A DNA stretch of 6,949 bases from contig MGQF01000003.1 of assembly GCA_001797745.1 (NCBI GenBank), positions 40,083 through 47,031 on the forward strand, in the 5' to 3' direction. The notes under the pieces were generated by a model. It was not told the origin of the DNA, made no database searches, and was given only the letters and a program-made list of their open reading frames with translations. Positions 1 through 6,010 of the stretch are shown here, piece after piece. The stretch comes from Deltaproteobacteria bacterium RBG_13_52_11 (GTDB lineage: Bacteria; Desulfobacterota; B13-G15; RBG-16-54-18). A program made the translations under genes and the position numbers. Within the stretch, counting starts at the first letter, position 1, and every line of letters begins with the position of its first letter.

Positions 1-1
1 G

Positions 2-727
2 ATATTGACCGAGATCTCGGCGTACTGGTTTCGAGAGATGGAGGATATTGTTCCCCATCACGTGATCTCCACCCGGGTGGAGGACTACCCCTTGCCGTGC
101 AGCAGGTATGCAGAGGAATTGGAGGGAAGAAGCATGCTCGTTTGCCGCGCTGATCCCGTCCCCATCGAATGTGTGGCCAGGGGGTACCTGGCGGGTTCAG
201 GCTGGAAGGAGTACCAGGAGAGCGGAGAGGTGTGCGGGATCAGGCTCCCCGATGGATTGGTTGAGTCGGCAAAGCTGCCCAGCCCCATCTTCACCCCCGC
301 TACCAAGGAGGAAGTGGGGAGCCACGACATCAACATCACCTTTGAGGAGATGGAGGGGAGGATTGGGGAAGGGCTGGCCAAAAGGATGCGCGAGGTTACC
401 CTCACTATATACGAGCGCGCCCGCCGGATTGCCGAGGCCAAGGGAATCATCATCGCCGACACCAAACTGGAGTTCGGCCTGCGAGATGGCGAGATCATCC
501 TCATCGATGAGCTCCTCACGCCTGATTCATCCCGCTTTTGGCCTGCCAGCGAGTACCAGCCGGGGGGGGCGCAGCACAGTTTTGACAAGCAGTTTCTGCG
601 GGACTATCTCCTCACCCTCGACTGGGATAAAAGCCCTCCTCCCCCTCCGCTGCCCGAGGATATCGTGGCCAAGACGAGGGAGCGGTATGAAGAGGCATTG
701 CAGCGGCTGATTGGTGAGCGGTCTTAA
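2..727 (+). CDS. purC: Phosphoribosylaminoimidazole-succinocarboxamide synthase (SAICAR synthetase), 5' end missing
   Basis: This enzyme ligates aspartate to CAIR with ATP to give SAICAR, a step of cytosolic de novo purine synthesis. The frame is open from base 2, and the TTG at base 5 is an internal leucine in the conserved LTEISAYWF stretch, not a start. About 55 to 60 N-terminal residues, including the nucleotide-binding GKVRDIY region, therefore lie outside the window. Counting that TTG as residue 1, family signature 1 is PIECVARGYLAGS (53-65). Signature 2 is DTKLEFG (152-158), followed by LIDELLTPDSSRFWP (166-180) and SFDKQFLRDYL (192-202), all intact. With the missing part the protein would be near 300 residues, as expected for the ADE1/deltaproteobacterial-like branch. 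It stops at TAA and runs straight into a terminator-like structure. One 60-base line (181-240) is 65% G+C by hand count. Identification is firm. Confidence 0.96.
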   Translation: MLTEISAYWFREMEDIVPHHVISTRVEDYPLPCSRYAEELEGRSMLVCRADPVPIECVARGYLAGSGWKEYQESGEVCGIRLPDGLVESAKLPSPIFTPATKEEVGSHDINITFEEMEGRIGEGLAKRMREVTLTIYERARRIAEAKGIIIADTKLEFGLRDGEIILIDELLTPDSSRFWPASEYQPGGAQHSFDKQFLRDYLLTLDWDKSPPPPPLPEDIVAKTRERYEEALQRLIGERS

Positions 728-780
728 AGCCTCCCTCGCCCCTTGCGAAGGGAAAGGCTTCAAGGGGTTTTGGGATTTTT
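727..780 (+). terminator. Rho-independent terminator after purC, with two alternative hairpins
   Basis: CCCCTTG (739-745) pairs perfectly with CAAGGGG (761-767), and this is followed by TTTT, GGGA and TTTTT up to 780. A second, competing fold pairs AAGCCT (727-732) with AGGCTT (755-760), enclosing CCCTT/AAGGG (740-744 with 748-752). The first fold directly abuts the T-run and is the likely terminator. The structure starts at the last base of the purC stop codon. Confidence 0.6.
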
Positions 781-962
781 GCATGTAAGAAGCAACTCTC
801 TTACTTCCGTAATTTTTCAGTCAAGGTATAGAATTATTTAAAGATGTCCCCTTTTTGCCTTTTTCCCCCTTTTCAAAAATTAATCTGTTTTTAATTTCTT
901 TTTAATCGTCCTTTAATCTTCCTCCGGTACAATGAAACCAAAAAGAAAGGCCGAGGACGAGG
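781..962 (+). other. A+T-rich leader region upstream of the 78-residue ORF
   Basis: No gene is evident here. The stretch around 805-915 is rich in T and A runs, unlike the coding sequence on either side. A TACAAT (928-933) could be a -10 element about 30 bases before the next start codon, but I find no matching -35 box at the usual distance, so this is only suggestive. An ATG at 932 opens a 34-codon frame without a ribosome binding site, overlapping the next gene. Confidence 0.3.
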
Positions 963-1199
963 ATGTTTTTCAAATTGGTGATGGAAGGAGGGCATGTTGG
1001 AGCGGGGAAGAGCTACGATATGGTGAGATATTTTGAGGGGGATGATATCTTCTGCGTCCTTGCCAAGTCCCTCAAAACCCCTCGCTTTAAGAAGAAGGAG
1101 TTCGCCAGGGGTATAAAGCTTATCACGGAGATCTCTTGGAGGGCATATCTCAAAGGTAAGAGGATAGAGAGAAGAGACCACTATCTAAACCGCCATTGA
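963..1199 (+). CDS. Small orphan protein (78 aa) with a P-loop-like GHVGAGKS motif
   Basis: I do not recognise a named family. The product starts MFFKLVMEGGHVGAGKS and is basic and soluble-looking, with no signal peptide or membrane segment. GHVGAGKS (residues 10-17) fits the Walker A pattern GxxxxGK[ST], and a hydrophobic stretch (LVM) precedes it as in true P-loops. The protein is far too short for an ATPase and shows no Walker B, so nucleotide binding is not established. ATG 963 is chosen because GAGG (953-956) sits 6 bases upstream and no start codon lies just upstream in frame. The compact start, residue composition (ISWRAYLKGKR near the end) and position between terminator and radical SAM gene suggest a real gene, perhaps a small conserved protein of this lineage. 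It is followed by a 129-base gap, so no operon is evident. Confidence 0.6.
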   Translation: MFFKLVMEGGHVGAGKSYDMVRYFEGDDIFCVLAKSLKTPRFKKKEFARGIKLITEISWRAYLKGKRIERRDHYLNRH

Positions 1200-1280
1200 T
1201 CTCTTCACACCCTTACGTCCTCCATTGACCCTATCAGACTACCTGAAAGAACAAGCAGCGTGAGCGCAGGAACCGTTACC

Positions 1281-1309
1281 TTGCTATTCAACCAGCTTGA
1301 GCATATACT
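1281..1309 (+). promoter_or_regulatory. Possible sigma-70-type promoter for the radical SAM gene
   Basis: TTGCTA (1281-1286; 4 of 6 to TTGACA) and TATACT (1304-1309; 5 of 6 to TATAAT) are separated by 17 bases. Transcription would begin near 1316, inside the Shine-Dalgarno AGGAGG (1314-1319), which is uncomfortably close to it. The match may therefore be chance. Confidence 0.25.
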
Positions 1310-1328
1310 CTGCAGGAGGTAGCAGAAG

Positions 1329-2738
1329 ATGTTGTATAAGAATGCATTGTGTGTGTATCCCCATCAGGCAGGCGTTCCAGAGAAAAAATATTGCCCTCCG
1401 CTTGGGTTGGAATATATTGCCACTGCCTTAGAGGATGTGGTTGAGCGGGTTACCCTTATTGATATGAGGTTCGAGCCGGACCTGGGTGATTTTATTGCAA
1501 ATGACCATATAGATTTAGTCTGCTTGTCTGTAAATTGGGATTACCAGCGCGATGCTGCTATAAACATTATCGCTCGAATTCCCTCTCCTATTAAGGTCGT
1601 TGTCGGAGGAAGATATGCGACGACGTGTGCTGAAGAGCTCTTTTTAGCAGCTCCTCATATAGATGTTATCGCGAGAGGAGATGGAGAGGAGATTATTCGG
1701 GATATAGCCTCAGGGTTTCCCCTTAAGGACATCGCGGGCATTTCTTACCGTGAAAATGGCAGCATTATGCATAATAAGATTCGTGACCTCTATTTATCGG
1801 AGAATACCATCTATCCTAATAGGAAGTTGCGGCGGGTTAAGTATAGGCTGTTATATAAAAACATAGATCTAGGTCACGACGTAGACTTCATCTCGACTTC
1901 CAGAGGGTGCCCTTATCATTGCAAATTCTGTACGTTTACCAATAATCCCCTCGGCCAGAAAAGAAGGTGGAGCGGGAGGTCAGCCGCCTCAGTAGTTGAA
2001 GAATTGAAGACCATTGATGCCAAGTTTATCTTTGTTGTAGATGACAATTTTGCTGCGGATATAAAGAGGGTCGAGGAGATCTGTGATTTGATCATTGCCG
2101 AGGGCATTAAAAAGACATTTGCGGTTGCCCTGAGACTTGAGATCTATAAGCATCCACAGATATTAGAGAAGATGTTCGAAGCCGGTTTTAAGATACTGAC
2201 CATAGGGATTGAATCGGCCAAAGATAAGACCTTACAAGCGATGCAGAAAGGGTTTAATACTACCTTAGCTGAGAAGGCATTTGCTGAGATCAGAAAGACA
2301 AAGCTTTACATTCACGGCTATTTTATTGTCGGCTGTATAGAGGAGACCGAGTCAGACATGCTGGAGATCGCCCCTTTCGCTAAAAGGCTTAAATTGGATA
2401 CGATCAATCTCAGTCTATTGCGGACGGAGAAATATTCACCCCTTAATGAAGTGATCGCTAAATCCGACGGCTATTATGCGAATGAGAGCAACATAGTGTG
2501 TTCTGCAGAATACCCCGTAAAAAGGTTGCGGGATATTAGACATCGTATCGGGAGAAGCTACTATACTATTCCTACTCTTTCAAGAATAGCACGGAAGATG
2601 ATTGCTGCACGTTTGATAAGCCTTCCTTATTTGACTAAATCCGTATTTATTTTGTTTTTTAAGATACTATTAAACCACGGTAAAAAACTGCGTTTTCAGG
2701 TTTATAATAACGTGGCAAAGGGAGAGGCAAAAGCCTAG
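1329..2738 (+). CDS. Radical SAM protein with N-terminal B12-binding-like domain (469 aa)
   Basis: Residues 1-150 resemble the cobalamin-binding Rossmann domain that precedes radical SAM domains: PPLGLEYIATALE (23-35), VVGGRYATT (91-99) and IARGDGEE (114-121). The radical SAM core follows, with the CX3CX2C cluster motif RGCPYHCKFC (C194, C198, C201), a DDN at 238-240, and GIES at 293-296 on a later strand. Such enzymes bind a 4Fe-4S cluster and SAM and do methylations or C-C/C-S chemistry on lipids, cofactors or natural products. The substrate cannot be told here. The usual base-off cobalamin motif DxHxxG is not visible, so cobalamin binding is uncertain. The C-terminal 60 residues include a hydrophobic stretch (about 431-448) that could touch the membrane. 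AGGAGG (1314-1319) lies 9 bases before the ATG. Line 2161-2220 is 42% G+C against 65% in a purC line, hinting at transfer. Confidence 0.88.
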   Translation: MLYKNALCVYPHQAGVPEKKYCPPLGLEYIATALEDVVERVTLIDMRFEPDLGDFIANDHIDLVCLSVNWDYQRDAAINIIARIPSPIKVVVGGRYATTCAEELFLAAPHIDVIARGDGEEIIRDIASGFPLKDIAGISYRENGSIMHNKIRDLYLSENTIYPNRKLRRVKYRLLYKNIDLGHDVDFISTSRGCPYHCKFCTFTNNPLGQKRRWSGRSAASVVEELKTIDAKFIFVVDDNFAADIKRVEEICDLIIAEGIKKTFAVALRLEIYKHPQILEKMFEAGFKILTIGIESAKDKTLQAMQKGFNTTLAEKAFAEIRKTKLYIHGYFIVGCIEETESDMLEIAPFAKRLKLDTINLSLLRTEKYSPLNEVIAKSDGYYANESNIVCSAEYPVKRLRDIRHRIGRSYYTIPTLSRIARKMIAARLISLPYLTKSVFILFFKILLNHGKKLRFQVYNNVAKGEAKA

Positions 2739-2925
2739 TCAAGGCTCTCAAATATCAGCAGGATGCCTTCGCCATCCGGTAAGAGTCCGCCGTCAAGTCC
2801 AATAGAACATGAGTAATTTTTCAAGGGAAGATAAGACCGGAACAAGGTATGATCTTATGGATGCCTCCCCTGCCTCCGATTCCAACGAACAGCAGTCGGA
2901 GGATCGACGTGGCCCAACGAACTGA
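2739..2925. other. Spacer between convergent radical SAM and RRM genes
   Basis: No gene is supported. The spacer holds an inverted repeat CCTCCGA (2873-2879) / TCGGAGG (2896-2902) with a 16-base loop, and a smaller GGATG/CATCC hairpin (2761-2777). Neither is followed by a clear T-run on either strand, so they are at best weak or Rho-assisted terminators for the two converging genes. Confidence 0.3.
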
Positions 2926-3288
2926 TCAGAACCCGCGCTTTTTGGCGCGAAGGCTGCGGCGGCTCCCCTTTGGTTTAGATCCTCGTGGACCTCGTGGCCG
3001 TGTGGATGGCCCGGCGCCAGCATAATTCGTTGAGCGGCGCTGCCGCTCCTCTGCTTGGCTCACACGGAGATTCCTCCCGTGTAACGGGTGGCCGTCGAAC
3101 TTCGCAATAGCCTCTGCGGCAGCCACCTCCTCGGTGAACTCGACAAAGCCAAATCCCCTTGGACGACCGGTGATGTGGTCGAATGGCGCAGACACCCCTG
3201 CCACGTGGCCCACTTCAGAAAAAAGTTTGTCGAGCTCGTCCTGTGTCGTATCATAGCTCAAATTCCCAACAAATACCTTCGTGCTAAT
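2926..3288 (-). CDS. Small RNA-binding protein with one RRM domain, probable ATT start (120 aa)
   Basis: One RRM fills residues 4-78: RNP2 is VFVGNL (5-10) and RNP1 is RGFGFVEF (44-51), both canonical with the aromatic residues that stack on RNA bases. The tail (82-120) is disordered, rich in Arg, Gly and Pro (RPRGPRGSKPKG), as in bacterial and cyanobacterial RRM proteins. The family is cytosolic and binds single-stranded RNA, often linked to cold or stress response; the exact role here is inferred. The start is odd. Homologues usually begin M-S-T-K-V-F-V-G-N-L, but here the codon in the Met position is ATT (3288-3286), with GGAAGGGGG five bases upstream. The only ATG upstream in frame (3363) would add 25 unrelated residues and has no good ribosome binding site. 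The gene overlaps by one base the stop of an upstream small ORF and could also be joined to it by a frameshift. Confidence 0.85.
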   Translation of the reverse strand: MSTKVFVGNLSYDTTQDELDKLFSEVGHVAGVSAPFDHITGRPRGFGFVEFTEEVAAAEAIAKFDGHPLHGRNLRVSQAEERQRRSTNYAGAGPSTRPRGPRGSKPKGSRRSLRAKKRGF

Positions 3289-3382
3289 GATGACCCCCTT
3301 CCAAGTCGCTTGTCGATTGCTCCCGCCTCGTGCGGCCTGACTTATTAGTATTTGAATGGTCATACAGTAGCATTTTTGCCAT
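3284..3382 (-). CDS. Putative 32-aa upstream ORF / leader peptide of the RRM gene
   Basis: ATG (3382-3380) opens a 32-codon frame starting MAKMLLYDHSN and ending DLEGGHH, preceded by a strong AAGAGGAG (3391-3398) at 8 bases. Its TAG (3286-3284) shares one base with the proposed ATT start of the RRM gene, in the sequence ATTAG. It is hydrophilic, with no recognised domain. Three readings are possible: a leader peptide coupled to RRM translation; the true N-terminus of the RRM protein, joined by a +1 shift at the G5 run (removing one G fuses the two frames without a stop); or a chance ORF. The good ribosome binding site argues against pure chance. Confidence 0.4.
   Translation of the reverse strand: MAKMLLYDHSNTNKSGRTRREQSTSDLEGGHH
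3294..3302 (-). promoter_or_regulatory. Shine-Dalgarno supporting the ATT start of the RRM gene
   Basis: Read on the - strand, GGAAGGGGG lies five bases (TCATC) before the ATT at 3288-3286. Its spacing suits an ATT or neighbouring ATC start and not the upstream ATG at 3363. It also lies inside the upstream small ORF, so translation of the two could be coupled. The run of five G is also the natural place for a slip or sequencing error. Confidence 0.5.
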
Positions 3383-3405
3383 CGGATCAGCTCCTCTTGT
3401 TTTAT

Positions 3406-3418
3406 GATCAGCGTGATC
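3406..3418. repeat. Inverted repeat GATCA-GCG-TGATC in the divergent spacer
   Basis: A perfect 5-bp inverted repeat with a 3-base centre lies in the 193-base gap between the divergently transcribed RRM leader ORF and the TM-helix protein gene. It could be an operator for either gene, but a palindrome this short can arise by chance. No convincing -10/-35 pair was found around it on either strand. The rest of the gap (3419-3562) is purine-rich and holds no supported gene. Confidence 0.25.
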
Positions 3419-3575
3419 GGTGGGTATTACTGAGGGAGGATCTAAGCGGAGATAGACCAAGGCAGCAAGTAATGAGAGGAGGGAAAGGTACTGAAAAAAG
3501 ATGAAAAAATGATTAAAAAGGGGTATCATTACATGTACGAGGGGGATGCTCGAATAATAAACAAGGAGGTGAAGC

Positions 3576-5162
3576 ATGCTGCAAGCGATCTTAGAACAGA
3601 TGACCAATTCTATGAGTGGGTATCTTCCCAGCCTCATCGGGGCCTTTGCGATCCTCATCCTCGGATGGATCGTGGCCCTGGTGATCTCTGCGATCGTGCG
3701 TATCGTGGTGCGACGTACAACCCTGAGTAAGGTACTGGCCCGTTGGATTTGGGGGGAAAAAGGCAGAAAGGAGAAAGGCAGGATAGTTGATGCGGAGCGA
3801 TGGATGGGCAGAGGCGTATTTTATCTGATTATGCTTTTCGTGCTGATTGCCTTCTTCCAAACGCTCGGCCTTGCGCTCATAACCGAGCCCATCAACCAAC
3901 TGTTGATCCAGGTATTTCAGTACCTTCCCCGGCTGCTCGCGGGAGGGCTTTTGCTGCTCGTAGCCTGGATTATTGCAAGTGTGTTGAGATGGGTCTTTTT
4001 TCGGACACTGAGCGCCGCCAGGCTCGATGAACGGCTGGGGCGCAGCGCGGCATTTGAAAAAAAGCAGCGTATTACTCTGACAAAATCTATTTCTGACGCT
4101 GTCTACTGGCTTGTATTTTTGTTCTTTTTGCCAGCAGTGCTGAGCGCCCTCCAAATGCAGGGGATCCTTGAGCCGGTGCAGGGGATGATCGACAAGATCC
4201 TTGCGTTTCTACCGAATATCTTTGTAGCTGCTTTTATTGTAGTGATCGGCTGGTTCCTCGCTCGCATTGTCCAACAGATTGTAGCCAATCTCCTGGTGGT
4301 TGCGGGTGCCGATCGTCTCAGCGAGAGGATAGGATTGGCCCCGGTGATGGGGGAAAAGCGACTCTCCGGTGTTGTGGGGCTGATTGTCTATATTTTAATC
4401 CTCATCCCGGTATTGATCGCTTCTCTCAACGCCGTGCAACTGGACGCCGTCACGCAGCCGGCGAGTAATATGTTAAACATCATGCTCGCAGCGCTTCCTG
4501 CTATCTTTGCCGCCGTTCTGCTGGTGGCGATTGCCTACATCGTTGCTCGGGTCATGGCCCGCTTGATTACCAACCTGCTGACCGGCGTCGGTTTTAACTT
4601 GCTCTTTGTCAAACTGGGTCTGAGCAAGGAGCCGGCTAAGGGGAAGTGGACGCCATCTTCTATTGCCGGGAACATCGCCTTGGTGGCCATTATACTCTTT
4701 GCCACCATCGAGGCATTAAGGCTGCTCGAGTTTATTGCCTTAGCTGATCTGGTGACCCGGTTCTTGGTTTTTGCTGGCCATGTCATTCTGGGATTGATCA
4801 TCTTCGGCATCGGCCTCTTCCTGGCAAATCTGGCTGCACGGGCGGTGCAGGCCGCCGGAACGGAGAAGTCAGGTCTGCTCGCTTTAGTCGCCCGAGTATC
4901 CTTCATAGCATTAGCCGCAGCAATGGCCTTGAGGCAGATGGAATTGGCCAATGAGATCATCACCTGGGCTTTTGTTTTGGCACTGGGGGCCGTTGCAGTT
5001 GCTGCCGCTATAGCCTTTGGCATGGGAGGGCGTGAAATTGCAGCGCAACAGTTGAGAAAATGGACAGGGACAGTACAGCCTCGGGCAGCTCGGAGATCGA
5101 GGGTAGCCAAAGTAGCGAGGAGATCAAAGGTATCTAAGAGGCCGAAGAAGTCTAGGAGATAG
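3576..5162 (+). CDS. Conserved-TM-helix (mechanosensitive channel-like) membrane protein with six repeats (528 aa)
   Basis: This integral inner-membrane protein consists of repeated hydrophobic segments of the kind called the conserved TM helix (Pfam TM_helix), found in proteins annotated as mechanosensitive ion channels. Repeat cores begin at residues 16 (YLPSLIGAFAILILGWIVA), 116, 211 and 306, with degenerate fifth and sixth copies at about 399 and 467. Each is preceded by another hydrophobic segment (about 81-99, 176-192, 267-289, 366-380, 437-452), giving roughly 10 to 11 membrane spans. The sixth copy ends FGMGGREIAAQQL (481-493), a typical end of this family. The MscS beta-barrel domain is absent, so channel gating is unproven. 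The last 28 residues are almost all Arg/Lys/Ser/Ala/Val (RRSRVAKVARRSKVSKRPKK), a cytosolic histone-like tail. AAGGAGGTGA (3563-3572) sits directly before ATG 3576 at good distance. The gene is monocistronic as far as seen, diverging from the RRM gene and converging with the TPR gene. Confidence 0.85.
   Translation: MLQAILEQMTNSMSGYLPSLIGAFAILILGWIVALVISAIVRIVVRRTTLSKVLARWIWGEKGRKEKGRIVDAERWMGRGVFYLIMLFVLIAFFQTLGLALITEPINQLLIQVFQYLPRLLAGGLLLLVAWIIASVLRWVFFRTLSAARLDERLGRSAAFEKKQRITLTKSISDAVYWLVFLFFLPAVLSALQMQGILEPVQGMIDKILAFLPNIFVAAFIVVIGWFLARIVQQIVANLLVVAGADRLSERIGLAPVMGEKRLSGVVGLIVYILILIPVLIASLNAVQLDAVTQPASNMLNIMLAALPAIFAAVLLVAIAYIVARVMARLITNLLTGVGFNLLFVKLGLSKEPAKGKWTPSSIAGNIALVAIILFATIEALRLLEFIALADLVTRFLVFAGHVILGLIIFGIGLFLANLAARAVQAAGTEKSGLLALVARVSFIALAAAMALRQMELANEIITWAFVLALGAVAVAAAIAFGMGGREIAAQQLRKWTGTVQPRAARRSRVAKVARRSKVSKRPKKSRR
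3621..5030 (+). repeat. Six degenerate protein-level TM-helix repeats
   Basis: Within the membrane protein the LP-x(4)-A-x(6)-GW-x(2)-A pattern recurs with a period of about 92 to 100 residues for the first five copies (starting at residues 16, 116, 211, 306 and about 399) and a shorter last step to about 467. Short linkers after copies 2 and 3 share a second motif, DERLG (151-155) and DRLSERIG (246-253). The repeats are not similar enough in DNA to count as recent tandem duplications. Confidence 0.65.
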
Positions 5163-5332
5163 CCGTTGCTCAACAATGTTCCAAGGTTCGAGCATCCCCC
5201 TTTGCGTTGAGCGGGTTCAAGACGAGCGATAGAGCTAACGAGCATATAGAAAAAATTTAGCGGAACAGGCTCTTTGGGTCTTCACAAACACATTCTGAAG
5301 TTTCCCTTTGAGGCTTGAAGATGATGAGGCAC

Positions 5333-5368
5333 GGGGGCATCCATAGAATTATAGATGCCCCCTGTTTC
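5333..5368. terminator. Strong hairpin between convergent genes, possible bidirectional terminator
   Basis: GGGGGCATC (5333-5341) pairs perfectly with GATGCCCCC (5354-5362), and three further pairs (ATA/TAT) follow past one C/A mismatch, closing a GAAT loop. On the + strand TGTTTCG follows, a weak T-run, 170 bases after the TM-helix gene. On the - strand it begins 13 bases after the stop of the TPR gene, but no T-run follows. The remainder of the 5163-5375 gap shows no gene. Confidence 0.5.
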
Positions 5369-5375
5369 GTCCCGG

Positions 5376-5996
5376 CTACTGTCTCAGTTCTTCCAAGGTC
5401 GGTCCTAGGCTCTTCCACGTCAGATAGGCAAGAAACTGGATATACCAACCCTCGTCGGTATCCTCCTGAGGCTCCTCTGACTGCAAATCCCCCTGCCTAA
5501 CCAATTGTTTCGCCTTGGTTATCTCGTTACGCTCCTTGTAGAGGAGGGCGAGATAATAGTAGCTGTCCTTGAGTTTAGGATCGAGCGAGATGGCCTTTTC
5601 ATAACTCTGGATGGCCTTGCCATTGTCGCCGAGGCATTCGTATGCCCCTCCCATATTACTGTAGGCCTTCGCGTATTGGGGATCTAGGGAGACGGCCTTT
5701 TGGAACTCCTCGACCGCCATCCGACAACTTTCCTGATTTTTCTGTTTATCATTGCCCGAGCCCTTCCAGTGGTATGCCAATCCCAGGGCCTTGTGAATCT
5801 TGGCTGATTTCTGGTCCAAGGCAACAGCGGACTTCCAGTGCTTGATGGCAAGGTCCCATTCCCCGGCTCCGTAGGCCTCGATGCCCTGCTGGTAATACGT
5901 CTGGGCATTCTGCGCCAGGCACGGGCTGATTAGAAGAAAAACCATCACGGCGCCGACAACACACGCATGCGCGGCACGCCTTATGTCACCAGTCAT
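5376..5996 (-). CDS. Secreted (periplasmic) tetratricopeptide-repeat protein (206 aa)
   Basis: A basic N-region (IRR), a hydrophobic core (about residues 12-25) and a PCLAQN segment form a signal peptide, likely cut after Ala28. The Cys26 context (ISPC) is not a good lipobox, so a lipoprotein is unlikely but not excluded. TPR units follow at about 31-64, 65-107, 108-141 and 142-170, with classic features such as AYSNMGGAYECLGDNGKA and AISLDP. Unit 2 carries an insertion of about ten polar residues (GSGNDKQKNQES) between its two helices. TPR domains are protein-interaction scaffolds, so this is probably a periplasmic assembly or partner-binding factor. The acidic segment 173-183 (EEPQEDTDE) and the C-terminal helix (about 184-205) are not TPR. 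AAGGAGG (6001-6007) is 4 bases before ATG. It lies 91 bases after the ABC ATPase gene on the same strand. Confidence 0.87.
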   Translation of the reverse strand: MTGDIRRAAHACVVGAVMVFLLISPCLAQNAQTYYQQGIEAYGAGEWDLAIKHWKSAVALDQKSAKIHKALGLAYHWKGSGNDKQKNQESCRMAVEEFQKAVSLDPQYAKAYSNMGGAYECLGDNGKAIQSYEKAISLDPKLKDSYYYLALLYKERNEITKAKQLVRQGDLQSEEPQEDTDEGWYIQFLAYLTWKSLGPTLEELRQ

Positions 5997-6010
5997 AACC
6001 CCTCCTTACT

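Noticed and set aside
85..588. 167-codon open frame on the - strand inside purC
   Set aside because: It lies wholly opposite purC, whose family signatures are intact; composition is Ser/Arg-rich and typical of an antisense shadow.
932..1036. Short + strand frame from ATG 932 beginning MKPKRKAEDED
   Set aside because: There is no ribosome binding site, and it overlaps the 78-aa ORF, which has one; the charged start is probably chance.
2793..3023. 76-codon - strand frame overlapping the end of the RRM gene
   Set aside because: It is a different frame from the RRM, with no domain; a shadow.
3383..3658. Extension of the upstream RRM leader ORF to a start at 3658 on the - strand
   Set aside because: It would run into the TM-helix gene's start and through its ribosome binding site; the ATG at 3382 has a far better Shine-Dalgarno.
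3509..3730. 73-codon + strand frame starting upstream of the TM-helix gene
   Set aside because: It overlaps the well-supported gene in another frame and has no good ribosome binding site; the strong AAGGAGGTGA belongs to ATG 3576.
3591..4154. 187-codon open frame on the - strand inside the TM-helix gene
   Set aside because: It is a low-quality polar translation opposite a clear membrane protein gene.
5166..5215. Inverted repeat GCTCAAC/GTTGAGC just after the TM-helix gene
   Set aside because: Seven pairs with a loop of more than 30 bases and no T-run is too weak to call a terminator.
4535..5245. 236-codon open frame on the - strand across the end of the TM-helix gene
   Set aside because: The Ala/Thr/Lys-rich translation is the antisense of a hydrophobic G+C-rich gene; it has no recognisable domain or ribosome binding site.
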